Positions 1-8,261 are shown, counted from the first letter of the stretch. The stretch is DNA of 64,000 bases from Pseudomonas sp. LRP2-20 (GCF_024349685.1 NZ_AP025944.1:4780001-4844000), one strand, 5' to 3'. Notes: a model not told the origin generated them from the sequence alone. Made by a program: numbers and translations.

Positions 1-1
1 G

Positions 2-1033
2 GAAGGCGTGGATAACCGCAGCGAGATCGACCGCCTGTGCCGGCGGCTGATCGAACTGCTGCAGCAACCCATCACCTTTGAAAACCAGCAGCTGCACATC
101 GGCGCCAGCCTCGGCATCGCCCAGACCCGCAGCCAGGGGTTCGATGCCGGCGAGCTGATCCGCTGCGCCGATATCGCCCTGTACCAGGCCAAGGCAGATG
201 GCAAGGGCACCTGGCGCTACTTCGCCGCCGAGATGAACCAGCAGATCCAGTACCGCCGCCAGCTGGAAAACGACCTGCGCCGCGCCCTGAAGAACAACGA
301 GTTCGTCATCCATTACCAGCCACGCTACCGCCTCAGCGACCTGCGCATCGTCTCGGTCGAAGCCTTGCTGCGCTGGCAGCACCCACAGGAAGGCCTGCTC
401 GCCCCGGATACCTTCATTCCCCTGGCCGAGCAAAGCGGACTGATCGTCACCCTGGGCCGTTGGGTACTGCGCGAAGCATGCCGCAACGCACTCGACTGGC
501 CAGAGCACCTGCTGGTTTCGGTAAACCTGTCACCTGCGCAATTCATGCGCAGTGACGTGGTCGCCGATGTTCGCGAAATCCTTCTGGAAACCACCTTCCC
601 TGCCCAGCAGCTGGAGCTGGAGATTACCGAGAACGTGATGCTCAACGACATCGAGGGCGCCCTGGGCACCATGCTCGCGCTCAAGGAGCTGGGCGTGCGG
701 CTTAACATGGATGACTTCGGCACGGGGTATTCCTCGCTCGGCTACCTGCGGACCTACCCGTTCGACAGCATCAAGATCGACAAGCGCTTCATCGCCGGCC
801 TGGCCAATAGCACCGGCAGCGACCGCGCCGTGGTGCAGGCGATCATCAACCTGGGGGAAGCAATGGGGCTGACGGTGACGGCCGAGGGCGTGGAGACCGA
901 GCAACAATTGCGTGCGCTGCAGAAGGATCGCTGCCACGAAGTGCAGGGTTACTACCTGAGCCGGCCATTGGACAAGGCCGGCTTCGAGCAATTATTGAGG
1001 CGCAAGCCTGACGGGTCCGCAGATGCTTTGTAA
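2..1033 (+). CDS. GGDEF/EAL diguanylate cyclase-phosphodiesterase, C-terminal part
   Basis: The frame is open to the window edge, so the 5' end lies outside and only the C-terminal part is seen. The first ~70 residues are the end of a GGDEF domain (IGASLGIAQ, then DIALYQAKADGKG). An EAL domain follows, with an intact EALLRW motif near residue 118 (counted from the GTG at 8), the NVML glutamate region, and DDFGTGYSSLGYL. The domain should hydrolyse cyclic di-GMP. Whether the cyclase half is active cannot be judged because its GGDEF motif is upstream. It is convergent with the DUF2025 gene, 8 bp away. Confidence 0.9.
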   Translation, partial: EGVDNRSEIDRLCRRLIELLQQPITFENQQLHIGASLGIAQTRSQGFDAGELIRCADIALYQAKADGKGTWRYFAAEMNQQIQYRRQLENDLRRALKNNEFVIHYQPRYRLSDLRIVSVEALLRWQHPQEGLLAPDTFIPLAEQSGLIVTLGRWVLREACRNALDWPEHLLVSVNLSPAQFMRSDVVADVREILLETTFPAQQLELEITENVMLNDIEGALGTMLALKELGVRLNMDDFGTGYSSLGYLRTYPFDSIKIDKRFIAGLANSTGSDRAVVQAIINLGEAMGLTVTAEGVETEQQLRALQKDRCHEVQGYYLSRPLDKAGFEQLLRRKPDGSADAL

Positions 1034-1041
1034 TCCGCAGC

Positions 1042-1362
1042 TCAGCGCAGCGAGCGCTCAGCCACGATTTCCGGCAGATCACGACGCCGCAGGTAAATGC
1101 GCAATGGCTCGCCGATGTTCAGCCGGTCATCCACATGTTGCTCCAGCAACAGCGCCAGGCGCTCCCGGCACAGCGACATGCGCGAGCCCTGTTGCGGCCG
1201 CCAGACGAATTCGCTGCAGGGGGTGATGCTGTCATCCGCCACGTCCATGCCGAACGCGTCTTCGGAAAACCGCACGATATGGACACCGCGCTTGCCATGA
1301 AAGCCGACAAAGCCATTGAGCTGGTCGGCAGCGCTGCAGATGTCCTGGGAAGTGATGGCCAT
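1042..1362 (-). CDS. DUF2025 family protein
   Basis: A 106-residue protein starting MAITSQDICSAADQLNGF. It matches my memory of the DUF2025 family of pseudomonads (P. aeruginosa PA1123 type, same length), whose function is unknown. The ATG at 1362 is chosen over an upstream TTG because a GAGG ribosome-binding site lies about 8 bases before it. There is no signal peptide or membrane segment, so it is probably cytoplasmic. The C terminus (RIYLRRRDLPEIVAERSLR) is strongly charged. It stands alone between a convergent EAL gene and the LysR gene. Confidence 0.8.
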   Translation of the reverse strand: MAITSQDICSAADQLNGFVGFHGKRGVHIVRFSEDAFGMDVADDSITPCSEFVWRPQQGSRMSLCRERLALLLEQHVDDRLNIGEPLRIYLRRRDLPEIVAERSLR

Positions 1363-1449
1363 GACGTAACCTCGCAAATGAACGGAAGTGACGCACGCCA
1401 GGCAGGCAACGGTCGCCTCTGTTGGGCGACGCGCAGTGGGCAGCCTAGC

Positions 1450-2391
1450 TCAAGTGTTCATCGTTGTGCCAAGGTTTTCGTCGCCTGGCATCGGGTCGAC
1501 CTGCGACGCCAGTAGCCCGCCCAGCCAGCTCATGAACGCCTGGACCCGGCGAGGTACATGCCGTTGCCGGGCATACAACAAGGACACCGGCATGGCCTGG
1601 GCCTGCCAGCCGTGCATCACCTCCATCAGCTCACCACTTGCCAGGTGATGCGCCACACCGACTGCCGGCACCTGGATCAAACCGAGGCCCGCCAGGCAGG
1701 CCGCCGAATAGGCCTCGGCATTGTTGACCGTGACCACGCCGGCCATGGGCTGAAAGCACACCCGGCCGGCCTGCATGTATTCAAAGCCCGCGCTGCGCGC
1801 ACCCAGGTTGCGTACATAGTGGACCAGTCGGTGCTTGCCCAGGTCGTCCAGGCTATGCGGTACGCCGCAACGGTCAAGGTAGTCCGGGCTGGCGCAATTG
1901 CGCATGCTCAACTGGCCGATCGGCCGCGCCACGACATCCAGGTCACTCAGCGCACCAATTCGCATGACGCAGTCGAAACCTTCACGTAGCAGGTCGACCT
2001 GGCGGTCGGTGCAACTGATCTCCACTTCCAGCCTGGGAAACCGTGACAAAAATTGCGGCAAGGCCGGAATGATTACACGGCGGGCCATCATGGTCGGCAT
2101 GTCGACCCGTAGGCAGCCGGCCAGCTCGGCATCGTCGGCGCGGAACAGGCTTTCGATCTCGTCCATGCCCGACAGCAGATCCTTGCTGCGCTCATACAGC
2201 AGAGTACCGTCCTGGGTTGCCTGGACGCGCCGCGTGGTGCGGTTGAACAGGCGCGTGCCAAGCAGTTGCTCCAGCGCCCTCACCTGCTCCGACACCGTCG
2301 AGCGCGGCAGGCCCAGGCTGTCTGCCGCCAGTGTGAAACTGCTCAGCTCACTGACGCGAACGAACGTGCGCAGCAGTTCCAACTTGTTCAT
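1450..2391 (-). CDS. LysR-family transcriptional regulator
   Basis: A 313-residue regulator. The N terminus holds the LysR winged helix-turn-helix (MNKLELLRTFVRVSELSSF, then STVSEQVRALEQLLGTRLFNRTTRRV) and the rest is the effector-binding domain. Length is typical of the family. The ATG at 2391 follows a GGGGG ribosome-binding site; a GTG 12 bases upstream is possible. It is divergent from a short-chain dehydrogenase, and the shared 112 bp contain a perfect interrupted palindrome with a T-N11-A core, so it probably controls that neighbour and itself. The effector is unknown. Confidence 0.92.
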   Translation of the reverse strand: MNKLELLRTFVRVSELSSFTLAADSLGLPRSTVSEQVRALEQLLGTRLFNRTTRRVQATQDGTLLYERSKDLLSGMDEIESLFRADDAELAGCLRVDMPTMMARRVIIPALPQFLSRFPRLEVEISCTDRQVDLLREGFDCVMRIGALSDLDVVARPIGQLSMRNCASPDYLDRCGVPHSLDDLGKHRLVHYVRNLGARSAGFEYMQAGRVCFQPMAGVVTVNNAEAYSAACLAGLGLIQVPAVGVAHHLASGELMEVMHGWQAQAMPVSLLYARQRHVPRRVQAFMSWLGGLLASQVDPMPGDENLGTTMNT

Positions 2392-2402
2392 ATCCACCCC
2401 CA

Positions 2403-2423
2403 CTGTTCGGACCAGACGAACAG
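2403..2423. promoter_or_regulatory. Palindromic operator between LysR and SDR genes
   Basis: CTGTTCG at 2403-2409 and CGAACAG at 2417-2423 form a perfect 7-base inverted repeat around a 7-base spacer. It contains T2407-N11-A2419, the LysR-type recognition pattern. It starts 12 bases upstream of the LysR start and lies about 80 bases before the SDR start, as expected for an autoregulated divergent pair. Binding by the neighbouring regulator is inferred. Confidence 0.65.
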
Positions 2424-2503
2424 TATTTCCGATTCAACTGGATTTAACAGCCACAGCACGATCAATAACCTGTCCTGCATCCACCATCCACGAGGGATAC
2501 GAC

Positions 2504-3262
2504 ATGACTCGCAAGATCGCTCTGATCACTGGCGCCAGCCGTGGGCTGGGCCGCAATGCCGCCGAACATCTGGCTGCACGCGGTATCGACATCATCGGCA
2601 CATACCACAGCAAGGCCGACGAGGCCCAGCGCGTGGCCAAGGCCCTCGAAGCGGCTGGAGCCAAGGCTGCCATGCTCCAGCTGGATGTCGGCGACAGCAG
2701 CAGCTTCGCCGGCTTTGCCGAGCGCCTGGGTACGACCCTGCAACAACACTTTGGCCGTGAGCGCTTCGATTTCCTGGTGAACAATGCCGGTATCGGCCTG
2801 AATGTACCGTTCAGTGAAACCAGCGAGGCGCAGTTCGACCAGTTGCTGAACATCCAGTTCAAGGGGCCGTTCTTCCTCACACAGCGGCTGCTGCCATTGC
2901 TGGTCGATGGCGGGCGCATCGTCAACATCTCGTCCGGGTTGGCGCGCTTTGCGTTGCCTGGGTATGCCGCCTATGCCGCCATGAAGGGGGCGATGGAGGT
3001 TTTGACCCGGTATCAGGCCAAGGAGCTGGGGGCACGCGGCATTCGCGTCAACATCCTTGCCCCGGGGGCGATCGAGACTGACTTTGGTGGCGGCGTGGTG
3101 CGCGACAACCAGCAGGTCAACGACTTCATTGCTGGCAATACAGCGCTCGGGCGGGTCGGGTTGCCGGACGATATCGGCGCTGCCATCGCGCTGCTGCTGG
3201 AGGAAGGCAATGGCTGGATTACCGGGCAGCGGCTGGAAGTGTCTGGCGGGATGTTCCTTTAA
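2504..3262 (+). CDS. Short-chain dehydrogenase/reductase (SDR)
   Basis: A 252-residue classical SDR, predicted to be a cytoplasmic NAD(P)H-dependent oxidoreductase. The nucleotide-binding TGASRGLG motif is near residue 10, NNAGIG follows mid-protein, and the catalytic Ser and YxxxK are in ISSGLARF and YAAYAAMK. The C terminus (GWITGQRLEVSGGMFL) is typical of the FabG-like group. The open frame runs far upstream, but MTRKIALITG at 2504 is the family start and follows GAGGG. The substrate is unknown. It is divergent from the LysR gene, its likely regulator. Confidence 0.9.
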   Translation: MTRKIALITGASRGLGRNAAEHLAARGIDIIGTYHSKADEAQRVAKALEAAGAKAAMLQLDVGDSSSFAGFAERLGTTLQQHFGRERFDFLVNNAGIGLNVPFSETSEAQFDQLLNIQFKGPFFLTQRLLPLLVDGGRIVNISSGLARFALPGYAAYAAMKGAMEVLTRYQAKELGARGIRVNILAPGAIETDFGGGVVRDNQQVNDFIAGNTALGRVGLPDDIGAAIALLLEEGNGWITGQRLEVSGGMFL

Positions 3263-3276
3263 GGCAGAAAAACTTG

Positions 3277-3412
3277 GGGCCGCTTTGCGGCCCATCGCCG
3301 GCAAGCCAGCTCCCACAACGACCGCGCTAACCCGCAGGCATGTGCAGTACTTGTGGGAGCCGCGCTTGTCGTGGCGACGAACCGCGTCGATGGGCTGCGA
3401 AGCAGCCCTTTG
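3277..3412. repeat. REP-type inverted repeat pair
   Basis: The left arm (3277-3318) begins with the hairpin GGCCGC-TTT-GCGGCC and continues into CGCCGGCAAGCCAGCTCCCACA. The right arm (3351-3412) begins TGTGGGAGCCGCGCTTGTCG and ends in GGGCTGCGAAGCAGCCC. This is a diverged pair of P. putida-type REP sequences filling the gap between two convergent genes. The GC hairpins may also act as terminators. Confidence 0.75.
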
Positions 3413-3416
3413 GCCA

Positions 3417-4286
3417 TCACTGTTCTGCCTGATCCTCATGCACCTGCACGCTGGCGGTCATCCCCGCACTCAGGTGAACCCCTTCGGGAATCTGATCCAG
3501 CCTGATCCGCACCGGAATCCGTTGCGCCAGCCGCACCCAGTTGAACGTCGGCTCCACAACCGGCAGCAGCTGGCTGTCCGGATTGCTGTTGCTGTCGGTG
3601 ATGCCGCGGCTGATGCTTTCCACATGCCCCTTCATCGCATCGCCCGCGCCCATCAGCCAGACTTTCACCTCATCGCCAACCCGGATGCGCGGCAGCTTGG
3701 TCTCCTCGAAGTAGGCCTGGATGTAGAACGTCGAATCATCCACCAGGGCCATCACCGACTGACCGGTGTTGACATAGTTGCCCTGGGCCAGACGCAGGTT
3801 GGTGATATGCCCGCTGCGCGGCGCTCGCACTTCACTGCGCGCCAGGTTGATCTTTGCCACTTGCAACTGGGCTTCGGCCTCATGCAGTTCGCCACGGGCG
3901 ATGGCGGCGTTGATCTGGGCATTTTCGCGCAGTTCGGCGCTGATCGCCTCCGGGCCCAGCGCCGTGCGCCGCGCGGCTTCACGCTCACGCAGGTGCAACT
4001 GCTGGGCGCGGGTTTCAGCCACCGCGCTGGCCTGCTCGAAGGCCGCCTGGAAACGCTCGCGGTCGATGCTCATCAACAGATCGCCAGCCTTGACCTGCTG
4101 GTTGTCCTGCACCTTGAGCTCACGCACCCAGCCAGATACGTCCGGGGCGATCACCACCACATCGGCGCGTACCCGGGCATCACGCGTCCACGGCGTGAGC
4201 ATGTAGTACTGCCAGAGCTTGAAGCCGGCCAGAACGGCAATGGCGACCACGCACAAGGTCACCAGAATACGGACGACAGCACGCAT
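3417..4286 (-). CDS. HlyD-family periplasmic adaptor subunit (AaeA-like)
   Basis: A 289-residue membrane-fusion protein. The N-terminal helix (VRILVTLCVVAIAVLAGF) anchors it in the inner membrane. It is followed by RDARVRADVVVIAPDVSGWV (lipoyl/biotinyl half), a short coiled coil, and a beta-barrel region with LRLAQGNYVNTGQSVMALVDD. The ATG at 4286 has an AGGAGG ribosome-binding site. It is the last gene of a FUSC-DUF1656-HlyD operon, the layout of aromatic acid or drug efflux pumps such as AaeXAB, where it would link the FUSC pump to an outer-membrane channel. The substrate is unknown. Confidence 0.9.
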   Translation of the reverse strand: MRAVVRILVTLCVVAIAVLAGFKLWQYYMLTPWTRDARVRADVVVIAPDVSGWVRELKVQDNQQVKAGDLLMSIDRERFQAAFEQASAVAETRAQQLHLREREAARRTALGPEAISAELRENAQINAAIARGELHEAEAQLQVAKINLARSEVRAPRSGHITNLRLAQGNYVNTGQSVMALVDDSTFYIQAYFEETKLPRIRVGDEVKVWLMGAGDAMKGHVESISRGITDSNSNPDSQLLPVVEPTFNWVRLAQRIPVRIRLDQIPEGVHLSAGMTASVQVHEDQAEQ

Positions 4287-4297
4287 TGAATCCCTCC

Positions 4298-4504
4298 TTA
4301 CAAAGGCCCCAGCAGGCGAACTACCAGGAACAGCACACAAACGAACAACGCCGTGTCGAACAGCGCTTCATGCCATATCCAGCGCCCCAGCGGCGTGGCC
4401 TGTACCACCAGGCGCAACGCCCCGGTCAGCGCCAGCGCCATCAGCACATAAATCAGGAACGGGCTGAGCAGCACACCGCCCAGCTCCCACTCACGCAAGC
4501 CCAT
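4298..4504 (-). CDS. DUF1656 small membrane protein (AaeX-like)
   Basis: A 68-residue protein with two hydrophobic segments (LLSPFLIYVLMALALTGAL and TALFVCVLFLVVRLL), typical of DUF1656/AaeX subunits that sit between FUSC and HlyD genes. Two ATG codons are close together (4510 and 4504). The AGGAGG site touches the first and lies 6 bases before the second, so 4504 is chosen. Its start overlaps the end of the FUSC gene by 14 bases, and 11 bases separate it from the HlyD gene, so the three are probably translationally coupled. Confidence 0.9.
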   Translation of the reverse strand: MGLREWELGGVLLSPFLIYVLMALALTGALRLVVQATPLGRWIWHEALFDTALFVCVLFLVVRLLGPL

Positions 4505-6479
4505 GGGCATCCTCCTGTGCGCGGCACCATTTACCCCAACTTTTCTGCAACTGCAGCACCGCGCCCTGGGCCAGGCGCAACGGGTCGCTGGCCGGCGCCC
4601 GTTGCAAGGCGGCGATAAACTGCTCGCTGGCCGTATCCAGGCGCTGCTCGCGGCCAACGGCCGGGCCGTTGGCCAGCACCGCCTCGACCTGCTGCAGGTA
4701 TTCACGCTCGGCGCCAGCCAATGGCACCTGGGCCACCGCCAGGCACATGCGCAGGTGCACCAGCTCGTCTCCGATATCCAGCCCATGCAGGCCATCATCC
4801 CAGCGCTTGCGTTCGGTGGCTGGCAGCTCGCTGGCATGCCGGGCCAGTTGCATCAGGCGGTCGGCCATGCGCCCGCCAAACCAGCTGTCGGCACCGCGCA
4901 GTTCGCGCCGGGTCAGGCGCACCAGGTCGCTCTGGGTTGCGGCGCGCAGGCGCCGGCCAAGCCAGGCCGGGTGGCGAAACACCAGCAAGCGGAAGGCCAA
5001 TACCGCAGCACCCACACCCACCAACATGGACAGGGCGCTGTTGAACATGGTCGCCACACCGAACGTCATGGCGTTGAGCGGCGAGACCAGCACGATGAAA
5101 TGCAGGCAATAGGAAGTGGCCGTGGCGCCGGTACGCGGGTGGGCCATGCCCAACGCGCCGAAGAACAGCGGCACACCCATGCCCAGGCAGAGCATGGCGA
5201 AACTGCTCCACTGCGGCAGGATGATCTGCCCGACCAGAAAAGCTGCGGGGATCGCCAGGAAGATCCCGCGCAAGAAGCTCAGGCCAATCTGCGCGCCGTT
5301 CTCCCGGCTGGCGAACAGGCTGCACACCACGCAGGTCAGCACCAGGCCGCCAGGCGCCGACGGCCAGGCGGTGGCCAGCCAGAAGCTGCTCATCACCAGA
5401 AAGGCCAAGGCACTGCGTGAACCGAACAACAAGGCCAGCGACCAGTCGCGGTGCGCCGCCAGGCCCTGGGATACATCTTTCGGCGCCCTGCCCGCCTCGA
5501 CATCGTCCAGGGCCTGGGTGGCAGCCATGGCGTAGTCCAGCAGCAAGGCCATGCGCGCCAGGCAGAAGTGCTCGGCGGAGCTGATCTGCTCATCATGGGC
5601 CGCGTCCCAGATACGCTGACGCAACACCAGCAAGTTCGGCTGATCGGGCTTGACCAGCTGCGCCCGCACTTCGTCAAGCCAAGGCGCGAGTTGCCCGGCT
5701 TCGTGCTCGTCCAGTTGCCGCCACTGCCGGCGCACCGAGCGTGAAATACGCAGCAGCACCATGAGTTTCTGGCTCAGCCCACGGATGGCCTTGGCTCGCT
5801 GCCGCCCGCGTGGGCCTTCGAACCAGGCATGCTCGCGCTGGGTATCGATGGCGACGATGCGACCCAGGCTGTCCAACAGCCCTTTGCGTGCTTCATCCTC
5901 GCCACCCAGCATGGCGCTTGCCGCCTGCAGACCGTTCTGCCAGGCCTGACGGGCTTGCCCGGCAAGCTGCTGCTCGACCCGCATCGGCCAGATCAGGGCG
6001 CTGCTGGCGGTGGCGCAGAAGATCCCCAGACAGATTTCAGTGCACCGCGCCACCGCCTGGTCAAACACCTGCAAGGGATGATTGATGGCGGGCAAGGCAA
6101 TGATGGCCGCCGTATAGCCAGCCAGGACGAACGAATAGGCCCAGGCACTGCGCAATTGCGTGGAGGCCGCCGTGCACAAGGCCAGCCACAGCGCCAGGGT
6201 GATCAGGAACAGCCATGGGGTCTGGGCAAACAGGCCGATGAACACCACCGACATGACCGTGCCGACCAAGGTCCCGGCCAGACGCGCCAGGCCTTTCTGC
6301 ACCACCATTCCGGACAGCGGCTGGGCGACGATGAACGCGGTCATCAAGGCCCAGGACGGTTGCTCCAGCCCCCAGCGCATGGCCAGCCACAACGCCAGCC
6401 CCGCCCCAAGCAATGTCTTGATGGCGAACTTGATGGCGAGGCTGCTGGGTGCGAACAGGGCCTGGAAGGTGATGGGCAC
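4491..6479 (-). CDS. FUSC-family efflux transporter (AaeB-like)
   Basis: A 662-residue inner-membrane protein with two clusters of transmembrane helices (about residues 15-165 and 355-500), each followed by a soluble domain. This is the doubled FUSC architecture of AaeB-type pumps. The N terminus (AIKFAIKTLLGAGLALWLAMRWGLEQPSWALMTAFIVAQP) is very characteristic. The start is a GTG at 6479 with AAGG about 10 bases upstream. It is the first gene of the operon with DUF1656 and HlyD subunits and is predicted to export aromatic or other toxic compounds. Confidence 0.9.
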   Translation of the reverse strand: MPITFQALFAPSSLAIKFAIKTLLGAGLALWLAMRWGLEQPSWALMTAFIVAQPLSGMVVQKGLARLAGTLVGTVMSVVFIGLFAQTPWLFLITLALWLALCTAASTQLRSAWAYSFVLAGYTAAIIALPAINHPLQVFDQAVARCTEICLGIFCATASSALIWPMRVEQQLAGQARQAWQNGLQAASAMLGGEDEARKGLLDSLGRIVAIDTQREHAWFEGPRGRQRAKAIRGLSQKLMVLLRISRSVRRQWRQLDEHEAGQLAPWLDEVRAQLVKPDQPNLLVLRQRIWDAAHDEQISSAEHFCLARMALLLDYAMAATQALDDVEAGRAPKDVSQGLAAHRDWSLALLFGSRSALAFLVMSSFWLATAWPSAPGGLVLTCVVCSLFASRENGAQIGLSFLRGIFLAIPAAFLVGQIILPQWSSFAMLCLGMGVPLFFGALGMAHPRTGATATSYCLHFIVLVSPLNAMTFGVATMFNSALSMLVGVGAAVLAFRLLVFRHPAWLGRRLRAATQSDLVRLTRRELRGADSWFGGRMADRLMQLARHASELPATERKRWDDGLHGLDIGDELVHLRMCLAVAQVPLAGAEREYLQQVEAVLANGPAVGREQRLDTASEQFIAALQRAPASDPLRLAQGAVLQLQKSWGKWCRAQEDAHGLA

Positions 6480-6648
6480 GAATCGGACCTTGCGGGGGAT
6501 GGTGAGTTAAACAATAGACAATGGCGAGCAGGATACTGCGGGATCGAATAATTAGCTAGCTAACCATCTTTATCGGCAAAATACGCAGGCAAAAAAATGG
6601 GCGACCGAAGTCGCCCTAAATGCCTTGCGTGCTCGTGAATCCGAAAGG

Positions 6649-6765
6649 TCAGCGCGGCTTGCGCTTGTGCGAATCCTTCCAGATGAAAATGCCCAGACCG
6701 GCAAAGAATGCAACCATCAACCCGACCGTTACCACGCCCGCGATAACCACATTGTCGAAGAACAT
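6649..6765 (-). CDS. ccoM: CcoM-like small subunit of cbb3 cytochrome oxidase
   Basis: A 38-residue protein with one transmembrane helix (VVIAGVVTVGLMVAFFAGLGIFIW) and a short basic tail, WKDSHKRKPR. From memory this resembles CcoM, the small membrane subunit described for the P. stutzeri cbb3 oxidase. The ATG at 6765 has a GGGAGG site; the longer open frame upstream is not used. Two ANR/FNR-type boxes lie 68-132 bases upstream, consistent with oxygen-controlled expression like the ccoNOPQ genes, which are not in this window. The name is by similarity, without a search. Confidence 0.7.
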   Translation of the reverse strand: MFFDNVVIAGVVTVGLMVAFFAGLGIFIWKDSHKRKPR

Positions 6766-6832
6766 GCTGGCCTCCCGATTCGTTTGCCGTTGTCCGATGG
6801 ATGCAAGGTAACGAATACGGGGGCGGGGAAAA

Positions 6833-6846
6833 TTGATCAGGGTCAA
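6833..6846 (-). promoter_or_regulatory. ANR/FNR-type box, proximal
   Basis: On the minus strand this reads TTGAC-CCTG-ATCAA, a full match to the TTGAT/C-N4-A/GTCAA consensus for ANR/FNR. Its centre is 74 bases upstream of the ccoM ATG. A start point about 41 bases downstream, near 6798, would give the usual class II activation geometry. Confidence 0.7.
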
Positions 6847-6883
6847 TGCTGCCCGGGACCGGGCACGCGAGGCGGGTGCAGGG

Positions 6884-6897
6884 TTGACCTGCGTCAA
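6884..6897 (-). promoter_or_regulatory. ANR/FNR-type box, distal
   Basis: TTGAC-CTGC-GTCAA is self-complementary in both half sites and matches the ANR consensus. It is centred 51 bases upstream of the proximal box and ends 4 bases before the stop codon of the upstream small gene. The near-integral number of helical turns between the boxes places them on roughly the same DNA face. Confidence 0.6.
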
Positions 6898-6900
6898 GTT

Positions 6901-7062
6901 TCAGCGCTTCTTGGGCTTGCCCTTTGGCTTCTTTTTCTTCGTAGCGGCAAGTGGCATGGCCTGCTCGAACGCCTGGCGCACTTCGTTCAGGCGTTTTTCC
7001 TTGAGGTCATGGATGCGCTTGGCGCGCTCGGCATCGAAGTCGATGAGGTTGTCTTGGCTCAT
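6901..7062 (-). CDS. Small basic-tailed hypothetical protein
   Basis: A 53-residue protein not reported by length-limited ORF calling. It begins MSQDNLIDFDAERAKRIHDLKEKR and ends in a lysine-rich tail (TKKKKPKGKPKKR). It has an amphipathic charged helix followed by a disordered basic end and no membrane segment. The reading frame is clean, with a TGA stop at 6901-6903 just after the distal ANR box. The ribosome-binding site is weak. It could bind nucleic acid, but that is only suggested by the charge. Function unknown. Confidence 0.6.
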   Translation of the reverse strand: MSQDNLIDFDAERAKRIHDLKEKRLNEVRQAFEQAMPLAATKKKKPKGKPKKR

Positions 7063-7129
7063 GGGTGGGCTCGACGATCTACAGAGACTTGCATCATGAA
7101 GCCAGGCGCTGGCCGTGACCAGCCCCGCG

Positions 7130-7459
7130 TCAGACTTCGATATCGACCAGCAGGCCCTGGCGCGGGTTCTCGCCCATCAGCGGTGCCACCGGCACGGTGT
7201 TGTCGGCATTGACTTCGTCACCCGGCATGGCGCTGTAAAGCTCCGCTTCGTCCTTTTTGTTGCGCCGCTGCTGGCGGCGCTGCTCCTCGCGCAGCAGCAG
7301 GACTTGCTCCTGAGGGTCGCGCTGCTGCTTCAGGTCGATGGCACTTTCATTGGACGAAGGCTGCACCGGCACCACCGGCTTGATGTCGGGGGTCTGTTTG
7401 ACCGGGTCCAGTTGTGAGGTCACCGGGGCGGCACTGAGCGGGATGATCGGCGGCAGCAT
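7130..7459 (-). CDS. Proline/glutamine-rich hypothetical protein
   Basis: A 109-residue low-complexity protein. The N terminus is Pro/Val-rich (MLPPIIPLSAAPVTSQ), the middle is a charged, probably helical stretch (DPQEQVLLLREEQRRQQRRNKKDE), and the end is GENPRQGLLVDIEV. Such proteins are common in Pseudomonas and, as I recall, sometimes misnamed aspartate-semialdehyde dehydrogenase; nothing here supports an enzyme. The start at 7459 has an AGGAG ribosome-binding site. It has no signal peptide, is probably largely disordered, and its function is unknown. Confidence 0.75.
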   Translation of the reverse strand: MLPPIIPLSAAPVTSQLDPVKQTPDIKPVVPVQPSSNESAIDLKQQRDPQEQVLLLREEQRRQQRRNKKDEAELYSAMPGDEVNADNTVPVAPLMGENPRQGLLVDIEV

Positions 7460-7565
7460 GGCAGTTCTCCTGTGCCCACTGTATCGGCCGTCCGTTAGCC
7501 AGCTTGAGCGTCAAGGTATGGGTGTGCGGCCGCTCATGGCCGCATCATGCCAGTGTAGACAGTGG

Positions 7566-8261
7566 TTACTCGGTATCGTCCTCAGGGTCGTCGTCGACCG
7601 GCGGGCTGGCTTCGCTCCAGGGCCGCTTGTAGACCTGCTGCCAGACCGAATCCATATGCTCGCGCAGTACCTGCGGCGCATTCTTCAGCGACGCGCTGTC
7701 TTCACGCTCGCCGCCGACCGGCTCTTCACCTGCCGGGGTGATCAGCGACTGACCGGTGATGGTGTAGGCGTTCTGCCCCTCGCGCATTTCAATGGCGATG
7801 TCGTGCGGATCGATGCCGCCACCGCAGAAGGCGTGGCTGGCCACGGTCACCTCGGCGACACCGTCCTTGTTCAGGTCACTGACGTCACTGACATCGGTAT
7901 AGAAGTCAACATCCAGGTCCAGCCCGGGGCAGGTGGTTTCCTGCTCGATCTGCCAGCGCGGCTTGAACGCGTCGCGCTCGGCGGTGCGCCCGTAGAGGGT
8001 GGCCTTGAGCACCACCTTGTCGACTTCCTGCTCGGATTCGGCATCCACGGCCTGGCCATCGCTGCGGCTGAGCACCAGCAGCCCCTCGCCGTCGCGGTCA
8101 CGGAAGTGCACGCTCTTGATCGGCGTCTGCACGCCCAGCACTTCGAGCTGCTCGACCGGGATCGCAGGCAGGGTTTCAAAATTTTTCTGTTCGCAGGCGG
8201 CCAGCAGCAGCAAGCTGCCCATGGCCAGGGAGGTGTGCAACCAGCGGTGCTTGAGCGGCAT
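7566..8261 (-). CDS. Predicted lipoprotein
   Basis: A 231-residue exported protein. The N-terminal signal (SLAMGSLLLLAAC) ends in a lipobox, so Cys23 should be lipidated. The mature part contains a repeat-like VDFYTDVSDVSDLNKDGVAEVTVAS segment, which resembles calcium-binding or beta-propeller loops (DxNxDG), and CGGGIDPHDIAIEMREG. The last 20 residues are acidic (PPVDDDPEDDTE). No catalytic motif is recognised. It stands alone, divergent from rapA with 132 bp between them. Function unknown. Confidence 0.8.
   Translation of the reverse strand: MPLKHRWLHTSLAMGSLLLLAACEQKNFETLPAIPVEQLEVLGVQTPIKSVHFRDRDGEGLLVLSRSDGQAVDAESEQEVDKVVLKATLYGRTAERDAFKPRWQIEQETTCPGLDLDVDFYTDVSDVSDLNKDGVAEVTVASHAFCGGGIDPHDIAIEMREGQNAYTITGQSLITPAGEEPVGGEREDSASLKNAPQVLREHMDSVWQQVYKRPWSEASPPVDDDPEDDTE

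Noticed and set aside
1898..2503. 202-codon N-terminal extension of the SDR frame
   Set aside because: It lies antisense to the LysR gene; SDR proteins start at the MTRKIALITG segment.
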